Shown here one piece after another: positions 8,304-17,447 of a stretch of DNA of 46,775 bases (its first letter is position 1; each line of letters opens with the position of its first letter). Below the pieces are notes generated by a model, which saw nothing but the letters and a program-made list of their open reading frames with translations, was not told the DNA's origin and searched no databases. The DNA lies in contig CAJJDI010000038.1 of the NCBI GenBank assembly GCA_905182835.1, positions 1-46,775 of the forward strand, written 5' to 3'. The stretch is from an uncultured Flavobacteriaceae bacterium (GTDB taxonomy: Bacteria > Bacteroidota > Bacteroidia > Flavobacteriales > Flavobacteriaceae). The translations under genes and the position numbers were made by a program.

Positions 8304-9128
8304 ATGAAAAATCTAGTAGGTATTCAAGGAGTTATAGGTTCTTTCCATCATATTGTTACAACGCAATATTTTGAAAATAAAGCCATTATAAAAGAGTTTC
8401 TAAGTTTTGATGACCTAGTTGAATCTTTAGTTAACGAAAAATGTAATTATGCAGTTATGGCTTTAGAGAACTCTATCGCAGGTTCGTTAATACCAAACTA
8501 TGCTTTGATTGATGAAAACAATCTTCATATTGTTGGGGAAAAGTATTTAGATATTCAGCATAACTTAATTTGCTTGCAAGGCCAAGATCTTAGTGATATC
8601 AATGAAGTACACTCCCACCCAATGGCGCTGTTACAATGTAAAAATTTTTTTAAAAAACACCTACATATTAAATTAGTTGAAGATAAGGATACAGCACAGG
8701 TAGCAAAGAGAATTAGTGAAAACAAACTTCAAAATGTAGCTGCGATTGCAAGTGATTTAGCCGCCGAGATATACTCTTTAAAAATAATTAAGAAAAGCAT
8801 TCAAACTATAAAGCATAATGAAACACGTTTTGTAATACTTCAGAAATTCTCAAATAAAAATATTGATAACATTAGTAAAGCATCAATTAAGTTTGAATTA
8901 GACCATAAGAGAGGTAGTTTGGCGGCTATATTAAACGTAGTTAGTGATTGTAAATTAAATCTAACTAAAATTCAGTCATTACCTAAAATAGACACTCCAT
9001 GGGTATACTCTTTCTTTATTGATATTACCTTTGAGAAATTTAAAGATTATAAGAAAGCTAAATCAATTATGTCTATAATGGCTAAAGATTTTAAAGTGTT
9101 GGGAGAATATGAAAACGGAAAGAGATGA
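8304..9128 (+). CDS. pheA: Prephenate dehydratase with C-terminal ACT domain
   Basis: Converts prephenate to phenylpyruvate for phenylalanine synthesis. Periplasmic-binding-like catalytic domain at about 1-180, with ALENSIAGS (53-61) and the catalytic TRF motif (T174-R175-F176); ACT domain at about 190-270 with the IQSLP segment (213-217) where feedback-regulated enzymes have the ESRP-type ligand motif. I start at 8304 rather than the in-frame ATG at 8274, because the extra ten codons consist of the terminator hairpin and its T-run, while MKNLVGIQG matches the normal family start. Length from here is 274 residues. It overlaps the next gene by 4 bp (ATGA). No chorismate mutase is fused here; that activity is in the fusion gene at 11126. 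Confidence 0.92.
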   Translation: MKNLVGIQGVIGSFHHIVTTQYFENKAIIKEFLSFDDLVESLVNEKCNYAVMALENSIAGSLIPNYALIDENNLHIVGEKYLDIQHNLICLQGQDLSDINEVHSHPMALLQCKNFFKKHLHIKLVEDKDTAQVAKRISENKLQNVAAIASDLAAEIYSLKIIKKSIQTIKHNETRFVILQKFSNKNIDNISKASIKFELDHKRGSLAAILNVVSDCKLNLTKIQSLPKIDTPWVYSFFIDITFEKFKDYKKAKSIMSIMAKDFKVLGEYENGKR

Positions 9129-10273
9129 TAATTAAAGCAGATAGATTAAATACAGTCGAGGAATATTATTTTTCTACAAAGTTAAAAGAAGTGAATTCTT
9201 TAATAAAAAAAGGAAAGCCTATAATTAATTTAGGGATTGGAAGCCCAGATTTAACTCCGCCTCAGGATGCTTTAGAGGCACTTAAAGTTAGTTTAACACA
9301 TCAAAGCGCAAACAATTACCAAAACTATAATGGATTGGAAGGTTTGAGAGTTTCCATTTCTAAATTTTACAATAAACATTATAACGTAGATTTAGATTTT
9401 ACTTCAGAAACATTACCCCTTATGGGAAGTAAAGAAGGTATTATGCATATTTCACTTGCATTTTTAAATGTTGGTGATTCAGTTTTAATTCCTAACCCAG
9501 GATATCCCACTTACGCATCTGTTACAAATTTGGTTCAAGCAAAAGCAATTTATTATGATTTAGTACCTGAGAATAATTGGCTGCCAAATTTTGAAGAATT
9601 AGAAAAAAGTGATTTGAAAAAGGTTAAATTAATGTGGGTAAATTACCCACATATGCCAACTGGGGCTACTTGCGATGTTGACTTTTTTGAACAATTAATT
9701 AGTTTTGCTAAAAAACATCAGATTCTTTTAGTTAATGACAACCCATATAGTTTTATTTTAAATAATAAACCAATTAGTATTTTTAATGTTGAAGGATCCA
9801 AAGACTATTGCTTAGAATTAAACTCCTTGAGTAAAACATTTAACATGTCTGGATGGAGAGTAGGCATGGTTTCTGGCAATAAAGAAAATATTTCAAATAT
9901 ATTAAAGGTTAAAAGTAACATGGATTCTGGTATGTATTATCCGATTCAAAGAGCTGCAATTGCTGTTTTAAATTCTACTAACTCGTGGTTTGATAAAATG
10001 AATGAGATATATAATGAAAGAAGAGTGTTAGTTAAAAAACTAGCTGATAGTTTGAATTGTAAATATGAGAACAAGTCATCAGGTATGTTTGTTTGGGCTA
10101 AAATTAACAGCAACAAAAAATCAAAAGAATTCACTGATGATTTATTATATAAACATAATATTTTTATAGCTCCAGGTGATATATTTGGATCTAACGGAGA
10201 AGGGTACGTAAGATTTTCCTTATGTGCGACAAAAGAATTAATAACTAAAGCAATAAAAAGAATCAATGAATAA
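9125..10273 (+). CDS. Class I/II aminotransferase, probably aromatic (phenylpyruvate/hydroxyphenylpyruvate)
   Basis: PLP-dependent fold-type I aminotransferase of 382 residues. The Schiff-base lysine is K237 in NSLSKTFNMSGWRVG, and R386-type carboxylate binding is suggested by the GYVRFSL segment near the C-terminus. NYPHMPTGA replaces the commoner NYPHNPTG. It sits between pheA and tyrA with 4- and 8-bp overlaps, so it most likely transaminates phenylpyruvate and 4-hydroxyphenylpyruvate as the last step to Phe and Tyr. Substrate assignment is from context only; an aspartate or LL-diaminopimelate aminotransferase activity cannot be excluded from sequence. Confidence 0.85.
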   Translation: MIIKADRLNTVEEYYFSTKLKEVNSLIKKGKPIINLGIGSPDLTPPQDALEALKVSLTHQSANNYQNYNGLEGLRVSISKFYNKHYNVDLDFTSETLPLMGSKEGIMHISLAFLNVGDSVLIPNPGYPTYASVTNLVQAKAIYYDLVPENNWLPNFEELEKSDLKKVKLMWVNYPHMPTGATCDVDFFEQLISFAKKHQILLVNDNPYSFILNNKPISIFNVEGSKDYCLELNSLSKTFNMSGWRVGMVSGNKENISNILKVKSNMDSGMYYPIQRAAIAVLNSTNSWFDKMNEIYNERRVLVKKLADSLNCKYENKSSGMFVWAKINSNKKSKEFTDDLLYKHNIFIAPGDIFGSNGEGYVRFSLCATKELITKAIKRINE

Positions 10274-11117
10274 TGTTTTTGTTATAGGAGTAGGCCTGAT
10301 AGGTGGTAGCCTTTGTTTAGATATCAAAAAAATATTTCCTGATATAAAAATTCATGGAATAGATGTTTCTGAGGAAACTTTAGATCTTGCAATAAAGTTA
10401 AATTTGATTGATTATAAATCTAACTTTAAAGAGCTGTATAAAGGGGATTTAATTTTTATTGCAACGCCTGTTGATATTGCAAATAATATTATTATAGACG
10501 TCTTAGATATTATTAATGAAAAGACATTAGTAATAGATTTTGGTTCTACAAAAAGTAATATTTGTAATAAAGTTACTGATCACAAGAATAGAAGAAATTA
10601 TTTAGCATCTCACCCTATTGCGGGGACTGAATTCTCTGGTCCAGAATCAGCATTTTCAGGTCTATTTAATGATAAAACAATAATTTTGTGTGACATAGAA
10701 AAAACAGATCAAAAATTACTAAAAACTGCTGAAGATATATTTAGGAGTATAAACATGAATATTAGATACATGGATTCGCTATCCCACGACAAGCATATTG
10801 CATATGTTTCTCATCTATCACATATTAGTTCTTTTATGTTAGGGAAGACTGTAATGGATAAAGAAAAAAATGAAAATAACATTTTTGATATGGCAGGTAG
10901 TGGTTTTGAATCTACAGTTAGGTTAGCTAAAAGTTCTCCAGACATGTGGACGCCAATTTTTAAATTAAATAAAGACAATATTGTAGAAAGTCTAGATGAA
11001 TATATTATGAATTTAAAAAATTTTAAAAGCTTAATTCAAAATGATGATTTTACACAGTTGAAAAATCAAATGAAAAAAACAAATTATATAAAAAACATAC
11101 TTAAAGGATTAAATTAA
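10266..11117 (+). CDS. tyrA: Prephenate dehydrogenase
   Basis: NAD(P)-dependent oxidative decarboxylation of prephenate to 4-hydroxyphenylpyruvate. Rossmann loop GVGLIGGS (8-15), then DFGSTKSNIC, SHPIAGTEFSGP and the helical SHLSHISSFML segment typical of TyrA. Length 283 corresponds to a stand-alone enzyme with no ACT domain and no fused chorismate mutase. Overlaps the aminotransferase by 8 bp and is followed after 8 bp by the DAHP synthase fusion. Confidence 0.92.
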   Translation: MNNVFVIGVGLIGGSLCLDIKKIFPDIKIHGIDVSEETLDLAIKLNLIDYKSNFKELYKGDLIFIATPVDIANNIIIDVLDIINEKTLVIDFGSTKSNICNKVTDHKNRRNYLASHPIAGTEFSGPESAFSGLFNDKTIILCDIEKTDQKLLKTAEDIFRSINMNIRYMDSLSHDKHIAYVSHLSHISSFMLGKTVMDKEKNENNIFDMAGSGFESTVRLAKSSPDMWTPIFKLNKDNIVESLDEYIMNLKNFKSLIQNDDFTQLKNQMKKTNYIKNILKGLN

Positions 11118-11125
11118 AATGAAAA

Positions 11126-12208
11126 ATGAAAAATAAAAAAGAACTAAGAACTTGGCTTGATAAATTTAACTTGAATCATCCTTTAACTATAGCGGGTCCA
11201 TGTAGCGCTGAGACTGAAGAGCAAGTATTGAAAATAGCACATAGTTTAAAAAACACTAAAGCAACTGTTTTTAGAGCAGGAATATGGAAACCTAGAACAA
11301 GGCCAGGTAATTTTGAAGGAGTTGGTGCACTGGGCTTAAAATGGCTTCAAAAGGCAAAGCAAGAAACAGGTATGCTTATTAGTACTGAAGTTGCTAATGC
11401 TAATCATGTGGAGCTTGCATTAAAGCATGATATAGACATATTATGGGTAGGTGCTCGATCGACCGTAAGCCCATTTATTGTTCAGGAAATTGCTGAGGCA
11501 CTTAGAGGGACTGATAAACCAGTACTAATAAAAAATCCAGTAAATCCAGACTTAGCACTATGGCTTGGAGCTGTAGAGAGATTTTATTCTTGTGATGTAA
11601 AAAATTTAGGAGTTATTCATAGAGGGTTTTCTACCTATGAAAAAACTAACTATAGAAATAATCCAGAATGGCAAATAGCAATTGAATTGCAAAACAAATT
11701 TCCCGATTTGCCTTTAATTTTAGATCCTTCACATATTGCAGGAAGAAGAGATATAATATTTGATTTGTGTCAAACTGCTTTAGATTTGAATTATGACGGT
11801 TTTATGGTGGAAACTCATCATGATCCGGATAATGCATGGAGCGATGCTGCTCAACAAGTCACACCTAGTAGGCTTATTGAAATTATAAAGGATTTAAAGA
11901 TCAGAAAAATCACTGATCATGCAGATGAGTATAAAAGTAATTTGAAAAATTTAAGAACAAAAATCAATTTGGTTGATAATCAATTGTTAGACATTCTAGG
12001 TAATAGAATGAATATTGCTGAAGAAATAGGGGTTTTAAAAAAAGAAAACAATGTTGCTGTCCTGCAATCAAAAAGATGGAATGAGATACTTGGAAAAATG
12101 ATTCTCCAAGGAGAGAAGAAAGGTTTAAGCGAAGAGTTTGTTTTAAGAGTTTTTAAAGCTATACATCAAGAATCTATTAATCATCAAGAAAGTATTTTTA
12201 AAGAATAG
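11126..12208 (+). CDS. Bifunctional 3-deoxy-7-phosphoheptulonate synthase / chorismate mutase
   Basis: The N-terminal part (about 1-265) is a KDPG-aldolase-like (type I beta) DAHP synthase: AGPCSAET (23-30), FRAGIWKPRTRPGNFEG, LILDPSHIAGRRD and MVETHHDP. The C-terminal part (about 275-357) is an AroQ chorismate mutase helix bundle (LRTKINLVDNQLLDILGNRM...IAEEIGVLKK). The fusion supplies both entry to the shikimate pathway and the branch point from chorismate to prephenate, the substrate of PheA and TyrA in the same operon. In related fusions the mutase domain helps mediate feedback; whether that holds here is inferred. It is the last gene clearly under the attenuator before a separate promoter candidate ahead of rsgA. 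Confidence 0.93.
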   Translation: MKNKKELRTWLDKFNLNHPLTIAGPCSAETEEQVLKIAHSLKNTKATVFRAGIWKPRTRPGNFEGVGALGLKWLQKAKQETGMLISTEVANANHVELALKHDIDILWVGARSTVSPFIVQEIAEALRGTDKPVLIKNPVNPDLALWLGAVERFYSCDVKNLGVIHRGFSTYEKTNYRNNPEWQIAIELQNKFPDLPLILDPSHIAGRRDIIFDLCQTALDLNYDGFMVETHHDPDNAWSDAAQQVTPSRLIEIIKDLKIRKITDHADEYKSNLKNLRTKINLVDNQLLDILGNRMNIAEEIGVLKKENNVAVLQSKRWNEILGKMILQGEKKGLSEEFVLRVFKAIHQESINHQESIFKE

Positions 12209-12226
12209 GTTATTAAAGTACTTTTT

Positions 12227-12258
12227 TTTGCATTGAGAGTTATTAATTTCCATCTTTG
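12227..12258 (+). promoter_or_regulatory. Promoter candidate for rsgA-dtd-mazG-aroA
   Basis: TTTG at 12227-12230, 20 bp, then CATCTTTG at 12251-12258 (one mismatch to TAnnTTTG). The rsgA ATG follows only 5 bp later, so any transcript from here would start at or next to the start codon. Confidence 0.4.
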
Positions 12259-12263
12259 TAGTA

Positions 12264-13214
12264 ATGAGAGGATTAGTTTATAAATCAACTGGGAGTTGGT
12301 ATTCCGTTAAAACCCAAGACAACAAGCAATTTGATTGCAGAATTAAGGGTAAATTTAGATTAGATGGTATAAAAAGCACTAATCCAATTGCTGTTGGAGA
12401 TTATGTAGATTTTGAAGTGGAAAAAAACAGTGATGTTGAAACAGGAGTTATACACAATATTTGCGAAAGGAAAAATTATGTATTAAGAAAATCTGTTAAC
12501 TTATCCAAGCAAACACATATTCTAGCATCCAATATTGATGTAGTTTTTTTAATTATAACTATTTCTAGTCCAGTCACATCAACAAATTTTATTGACAGGT
12601 TTTTACTCACTTCAAATGCTTACTCAATTAAAACAATTTTGTTATTTAACAAGATCGATTTACTTAACAAAACTGAATTAATAATACTAAATAAGTTAAC
12701 TAAGATATATAGCGATATTGGGTATGATTGTCATGAGATTTCCGCAAAAAATCAAGTTAATTTAGACAAAGTTCAATCTATTATGAAAGACAATGTAAGT
12801 ATGTTTGGAGGACATTCAGGAGTAGGTAAGTCAACTTTAATAAATTCTCTTCAACCAAATTTAAATTTAAGAACTAAAAATATTTCCATCCAACATTCGC
12901 AGGGTCAACACACTACTACAAATGCAGAACTTTATGACTTAGATTTCGGAGCTAAAATAATTGACACACCAGGTATTAGAGGTTTTGGAATTGTAGACTT
13001 CGAGAAAAGTGATATCAAAAATTACTTTCCCGAATTTTATAAATTGATTAACCAGTGTAAATTTAATGACTGTATGCATGTTAATGAGCCAAAATGTATA
13101 ATTAAGAAATTTGTAGAGGAAGGTCAAATTGCATTATCTAGGTATGAAAATTATCTTCAAATTCTTGAAGATGATAAGTCAAGTTATAGAATTGATAATT
13201 TTGATACTTTATGA
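12264..13214 (+). CDS. rsgA: Ribosome small-subunit-dependent GTPase A
   Basis: Late 30S-maturation GTPase. Three domains: OB fold (about 1-75), circularly permuted GTPase with NKID (G4, 129-132) preceding GHSGVGKST (G1, 183-191) and DTPG (G3, 234-237), and a C-terminal zinc finger with ligands C265, C270, H272 and C278. The permuted motif order is diagnostic. Length 316 is normal. Its stop overlaps the dtd start by 4 bp, and a chain of overlapping genes continues to aroA. Confidence 0.95.
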   Translation: MRGLVYKSTGSWYSVKTQDNKQFDCRIKGKFRLDGIKSTNPIAVGDYVDFEVEKNSDVETGVIHNICERKNYVLRKSVNLSKQTHILASNIDVVFLIITISSPVTSTNFIDRFLLTSNAYSIKTILLFNKIDLLNKTELIILNKLTKIYSDIGYDCHEISAKNQVNLDKVQSIMKDNVSMFGGHSGVGKSTLINSLQPNLNLRTKNISIQHSQGQHTTTNAELYDLDFGAKIIDTPGIRGFGIVDFEKSDIKNYFPEFYKLINQCKFNDCMHVNEPKCIIKKFVEEGQIALSRYENYLQILEDDKSSYRIDNFDTL

Positions 13215-13657
13215 AAGCTGTAATTCAAAGAGTATCAAACGCAGAGGTTGTTGTTGAAGGTAAGTTAGTTTCTTCCATAAAAAAAGGAATCGTTATTTTA
13301 TTAGGGATTGCAACAAATGATTCCAATAGTGATATAAAATGGCTTATAAATAAGATAATAAATCTTAGAATATTTAATGGATTCGATGATAATATTAATG
13401 ATATAGGCGGAGAAGCTTTACTTATCAGTCAATTTACTCTTCAGGCTAATGTTTTAAAAGGAAATAGACCTAGCTTTATTAAAGCTGCAAATACTGAAAT
13501 AGCAAATTCTATGTATAATCAATTTCAACAGGAACTTAATGAAAAATTGGAAACTGAATTAAAATCTGGAATTTTTGGAGCAGATATGTTAATTAACCTC
13601 TCTAATGATGGTCCGGTAACAATTTTATATGATTCTTGTCTTAAAATAAATAAATAA
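13211..13657 (+). CDS. dtd: D-aminoacyl-tRNA deacylase
   Basis: Hydrolyses D-amino acids from mischarged tRNAs. At 148 residues it carries both family motifs: SQFTLQA (the SQxTL active-site segment) and NDGPVTI (the GPVT segment that builds the neighbouring subunit's pocket). It overlaps rsgA by 4 bp and the downstream gene by 1 bp. Confidence 0.93.
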   Translation: MKAVIQRVSNAEVVVEGKLVSSIKKGIVILLGIATNDSNSDIKWLINKIINLRIFNGFDDNINDIGGEALLISQFTLQANVLKGNRPSFIKAANTEIANSMYNQFQQELNEKLETELKSGIFGADMLINLSNDGPVTILYDSCLKINK

Positions 13658-13983
13658 TGGAAATAAAAAACTTACAAATTCAAGTAGATAAATGGATAAA
13701 TAGTCACGGGGTTAGGTATTTCAACGAATTAACAAATATGGCTCAGTTATCTGAAGAAGTTGGTGAAGTTGCAAGGATAATTTCTAGAAGATATGGAGAG
13801 CAGAGTGAAAAAGAATCTGATAAAAAAATAGATTTAGGCGAGGAACTTGCCGATGTAATGTTTGTAGTTTTATGCTTAGCTAATCAAACAGGAGTGGACC
13901 TTCAAAAGTCTTTTGACTCTAAAATGGCATTAAAAACTAAAAGAGATCATGATAGACACCATAATAACGATAAGTTGATCTAA
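13657..13983 (+). CDS. MazG-like nucleotide pyrophosphohydrolase
   Basis: All-alpha NTP pyrophosphohydrolase of 108 residues, the minimal single-domain size. The metal-binding pattern is visible as LSEEVGEVAR (EExxE, about 29-38) followed by LGEELADVMFVV (ExxD, about 60-71). Probably a house-cleaning enzyme hydrolysing a non-canonical or excess NTP; the substrate cannot be told from sequence. Its stop overlaps the aroA start. Confidence 0.82.
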   Translation: MEIKNLQIQVDKWINSHGVRYFNELTNMAQLSEEVGEVARIISRRYGEQSEKESDKKIDLGEELADVMFVVLCLANQTGVDLQKSFDSKMALKTKRDHDRHHNNDKLI

Positions 13984-15209
13984 TGAGTTTATTTCTTAAA
14001 AAATCAAATATAGTAATTAGTTCAAGTCTATTTATCTCAGGTTCAAAAAGTGAATCCAATAGATTACTGATTCTAAAAGCTTTATATCCAAATATAGATA
14101 TTGTAAATATTTCTTCTTCTGACGACACAAATGTTTTAATTGAAGCCTTAAATTCTAACTCAGCTACAATCGATATCCATCATGCAGGAACTGCAATGCG
14201 ATTTTTAACGGCGTTCTTTTCGACTTTAAAATCTAAAAATGTAATTCTTACTGGATCAGAGAGAATGCAAAATCGTCCAATTGAAATTTTAGTAAATGCC
14301 TTGAGAAGTATTGGGGCAGATATAGAATATTTAAAAGAAATTGGATATGCACCTATAAAAATTAAAGGAAAAGAATTAAATCTCAGCAAAGTGAGTTTAG
14401 ACTCAAATGTTAGTAGTCAGTATGTCTCAGCTTTATTCTTAATTGGATCTAGTTTGAAAAATGGATTAGAAATTAATTTAAAAGGAAAAATTACTTCAAA
14501 GTCTTACCTTTTGATGACTTTATCTTTGTTGAATAAAATCGATATTAAATATACATTCAATGGTAATGTTATAAAAATAGACAGATTTAAAAATTCAAAT
14601 ATAAAAAAGATTATACACGTTGAATCAGATTGGTCGTCCGCTTCATATTATTATAGTTTTATAGCACTATCACCTATTAATACAGAAATCACACTAAATA
14701 GTTTTAAATGTGATAGCCTGCAAGGAGATTCAATTCTTTCTAAGCTGTTTATCGACTTTGGTGTTGAGACAACTTTTAATGACAATTCAATAACTGTGAA
14801 AAAAGTCAATAACTCTCAATCATCTATGAATTTTGATTTAATATCATCTCCTGATTTGGCGCAAACTATTGCTGTGACATGTCTAGGGTTAAGAGTTGAC
14901 TGTAGATTGACAGGTTTACATACCTTATTAATAAAGGAAACTAATCGGCTAGTAGCTCTGAAAAATGAAATAAAAAAATTAGGTACCCAGGTAGAAATAA
15001 CAGAGGATTCTTTATCATTTACTAATCCTGAAAAATTAATTAGTAATGTAGAAATTGAAACCTATGAAGATCATAGAATGGCAATGTCTTTTGCTCCTCT
15101 TTCTATTTTAACAAATATCACTATTAAAGACTCAGATGTTGTTTCTAAGTCGTATCCAAATTTCTGGAATGATATAATGAAAATCGGAGTAAAAATAAAT
15201 AAAAGCTAA
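13983..15209 (+). CDS. aroA: 3-phosphoshikimate 1-carboxyvinyltransferase (EPSP synthase)
   Basis: Transfers enolpyruvyl from PEP to shikimate 3-phosphate, the penultimate step to chorismate. Recognisable segments are SGSKSESNRLLIL (N-terminal S3P site), HAGTAMRFLTAF (canonical NAGTAMRF), SERMQNRPI, SSQYVSALFL, the ETNRLVALKNEI segment, and YEDHRMAMSF near the C-terminus. The 408-residue length is at the short end for the family, as is usual in flavobacteria. It ends the rsgA-dtd-mazG-aroA overlapping set, which functionally extends the aromatic block. Confidence 0.92.
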   Translation: MSLFLKKSNIVISSSLFISGSKSESNRLLILKALYPNIDIVNISSSDDTNVLIEALNSNSATIDIHHAGTAMRFLTAFFSTLKSKNVILTGSERMQNRPIEILVNALRSIGADIEYLKEIGYAPIKIKGKELNLSKVSLDSNVSSQYVSALFLIGSSLKNGLEINLKGKITSKSYLLMTLSLLNKIDIKYTFNGNVIKIDRFKNSNIKKIIHVESDWSSASYYYSFIALSPINTEITLNSFKCDSLQGDSILSKLFIDFGVETTFNDNSITVKKVNNSQSSMNFDLISSPDLAQTIAVTCLGLRVDCRLTGLHTLLIKETNRLVALKNEIKKLGTQVEITEDSLSFTNPEKLISNVEIETYEDHRMAMSFAPLSILTNITIKDSDVVSKSYPNFWNDIMKIGVKINKS

Positions 15210-15214
15210 TTTAC

Positions 15215-15246
15215 TTGACTTTGCCTATTCTCAGATTGTATATTTG
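15215..15246 (+). promoter_or_regulatory. Bacteroidota-type promoter of queA-rlmN
   Basis: TTG at 15215-15217, 21-bp spacer, then TATATTTG at 15239-15246, a full match to TAnnTTTG. It leaves a leader of roughly 15-20 nt before the queA ATG. Confidence 0.6.
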
Positions 15247-15269
15247 CAATCTTTAAAAATACATAAAAT

Positions 15270-16319
15270 ATGAAATTATCCCATTTTCAATTCGATTTAC
15301 CAGAAGGTCTTTTAGCTGAGTATCCATCTGAGAATAGAGATGAATCAAAACTCATGGTTCTTAATAGAAAAGAACAAACTATTGAGCACAAATCATTTAA
15401 AGATATCATTGATTATTTTGATGAAGAGGATGTTATGGTTTTGAATAATACTAAGGTTTTTCCTGCTAGACTATTTGGAAACAAGGAAAAAACTGGCGCT
15501 AGAATTGAGGTCTTTCTTTTAAGAGAGTTAAACTCTGAACAAAGGTTGTGGGACGTTTTAGTAGATCCAGCAAGAAAGATTAGAATTGGAAATAAACTCT
15601 ATTTTGGAGATGACGATACATTGGTTGCTGAGGTGATTGATAATACGACTTCTAGAGGTAGAACGTTAAGGTTTTTATATGATGGATGTTATGATGATTT
15701 TAGGACTAAACTAACAGAATTGGGTCAGACACCTTTACCTAAGTATATTAATAGAGAAGTTGAGCCAGACGATAAAGAAAGGTATCAAACAATTTTTGCT
15801 AAAAATGAAGGAGCTGTAGCAGCCCCTACTGCAGGCTTACACTTTTCGAGACATCTTTTGAAGCGTTTAGAAATTAAAGGAATAAATTTTGCTGAAATCA
15901 CTTTACATGTTGGTTTAGGTACTTTTAATCCAGTAGAAGTTGAGGATTTATCAAAGCATAAAATGGATAGTGAAGAAATTGATGTAGATAAAAATGCAAC
16001 CACTGTAATTAATAAAGGTTTAAGAGAAAAAAGAAGAATTTGCGCCGTTGGGACTACATCAATGCGTGCAATTGAAAGTTGCGTATCATCAAGTGGTACT
16101 TTGAACGAATATACAGGATGGACCAATAAATTTATTTTTCCACCTTATGAATTTAGTATAGCGAACTGCATGATTACAAATTTTCATATGCCAAAATCAA
16201 CTTTAATGATGATGACTTCTGCATTTGCAGGTCATGATTTTATGTTTAGAGCATACGATGAAGCGATCAAAAACAAGTACAACTTTTTCAGCTATGGCGA
16301 TGCAATGTTGATTATATAA
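15270..16319 (+). CDS. queA: tRNA preQ1(34) S-adenosylmethionine ribosyltransferase-isomerase
   Basis: Transfers and isomerises the ribosyl moiety of SAM onto preQ1 at the wobble position of tRNA, giving epoxyqueuosine. Strong family segments are [22 protein letters not shown] at the N-terminus, [48 protein letters not shown] and the [15 protein letters not shown] segment near the end. Length 349 is typical. rlmN follows after 2 bp. Confidence 0.95.
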   Translation: MKLSHFQFDLPEGLLAEYPSENRDESKLMVLNRKEQTIEHKSFKDIIDYFDEEDVMVLNNTKVFPARLFGNKEKTGARIEVFLLRELNSEQRLWDVLVDPARKIRIGNKLYFGDDDTLVAEVIDNTTSRGRTLRFLYDGCYDDFRTKLTELGQTPLPKYINREVEPDDKERYQTIFAKNEGAVAAPTAGLHFSRHLLKRLEIKGINFAEITLHVGLGTFNPVEVEDLSKHKMDSEEIDVDKNATTVINKGLREKRRICAVGTTSMRAIESCVSSSGTLNEYTGWTNKFIFPPYEFSIANCMITNFHMPKSTLMMMTSAFAGHDFMFRAYDEAIKNKYNFFSYGDAMLII

Positions 16320-16321
16320 TC

Positions 16322-17359
16322 ATGGATAAAAAAGACATTCGATCTCTATCTGTTGAAGATCTTAGAGCCTTCTTTTTAGAGAAAGGTTTTGAAGCATTTA
16401 GAGGGAATCAGGTGTATGAATGGTTGTGGAAAAAGTCTATAAAAGATATTGATCAAATGACTAATATCTCTAAATCTATTAGAGATGCACTTAAGTCAGA
16501 ATTCGTAATTAATAATATTGAAATTGAGTCCGTTCAAAAAAGTACTGACGGAACAGTTAAAAACGCAATTAAATTACACGATGGTTTAACTGTAGAGTCT
16601 GTTCTAATCCCTACTAAAACGAGAATGACTGCATGTATATCTTCTCAAGTTGGATGTAGCTTGAACTGCAGGTTTTGTGCAACTGCTAGATTAAAAAGAA
16701 TGAGGAATTTAAATCCTGATGAAATTTACGATCAAGTTGTTACTATAAATAGTCAATGTTTAGAATTTCATGATAAACCATTAACAAATATTGTTTTCAT
16801 GGGAATGGGAGAGCCGTTGATGAATTACAATAACGTGTTAAAGGCAATCGAAAAAATAACTTCACCGACTGGATTAGGGATGTCTCCGAAGAGAATAGTA
16901 GTTTCAACTTCTGGAGTCCCTAAAATGATTAAAAAAATGGCTGATGATAAGGTGAAATTTAAGTTAGCTGTATCTCTTCATAGTGCTATTGAAGAAACTA
17001 GAACTTCAATTATGCCATTTAACGAAAAATTTACTTTAACAGAACTCAGAAACTCACTTATATATTGGTATGAAAATACCAAAAATAGAATCACATATGA
17101 ATATGTAGTTTGGGAGGGTATTAATGATAAAATTGAAGATATAAATGCGCTAGTCGAATTTTGTAAATTTGCTCCAAGTAAGGTGAATTTAATTCAATAT
17201 AATTCAATTGATGATCCTGACTTTGTACAAGCAAATAATTCTGCTATTAAATTATATATGGACATTTTAGAAAAAAATAATATTACTGTTACTTTTAGAA
17301 GATCTAGAGGTAAAGATATTGATGCTGCTTGTGGACAGTTGGCAAATAAAAGTCAATAA
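16322..17359 (+). CDS. rlmN: Dual-specificity rRNA/tRNA adenine C2-methyltransferase
   Basis: Radical SAM enzyme that methylates A2503 of 23S rRNA and, in studied homologues, A37 of some tRNAs. The iron-sulfur ligands are C112, C116 and C119 (CSLNCRFC); MGMGEPLMN is the SAM-binding GEP region; the resolving cysteine is in DIDAACGQL near the C-terminus. Length 345 is normal. It ends about 30 bp before a strong bidirectional terminator. Confidence 0.96.
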   Translation: MDKKDIRSLSVEDLRAFFLEKGFEAFRGNQVYEWLWKKSIKDIDQMTNISKSIRDALKSEFVINNIEIESVQKSTDGTVKNAIKLHDGLTVESVLIPTKTRMTACISSQVGCSLNCRFCATARLKRMRNLNPDEIYDQVVTINSQCLEFHDKPLTNIVFMGMGEPLMNYNNVLKAIEKITSPTGLGMSPKRIVVSTSGVPKMIKKMADDKVKFKLAVSLHSAIEETRTSIMPFNEKFTLTELRNSLIYWYENTKNRITYEYVVWEGINDKIEDINALVEFCKFAPSKVNLIQYNSIDDPDFVQANNSAIKLYMDILEKNNITVTFRRSRGKDIDAACGQLANKSQ

Positions 17360-17391
17360 TTCTCTCTCTAAATCATCTTTAAATGTAAAAT

Positions 17392-17427
17392 AAAAAAGCA
17401 CCTTAATATAAATTAAGGTGCTTTTTT
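17392..17427. terminator. Bidirectional intrinsic terminator between rlmN and the T9SS cargo gene
   Basis: A 10-bp perfect stem GCACCTTAAT (17398-17407) / ATTAAGGTGC (17412-17421) with loop ATAA, flanked by six A residues on the left and six T residues on the right. It serves the plus-strand queA-rlmN unit and the minus-strand secreted-protein gene that converges on it. Confidence 0.92.
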
Positions 17428-17447
17428 AAAATTATTTAATTGAGTAA

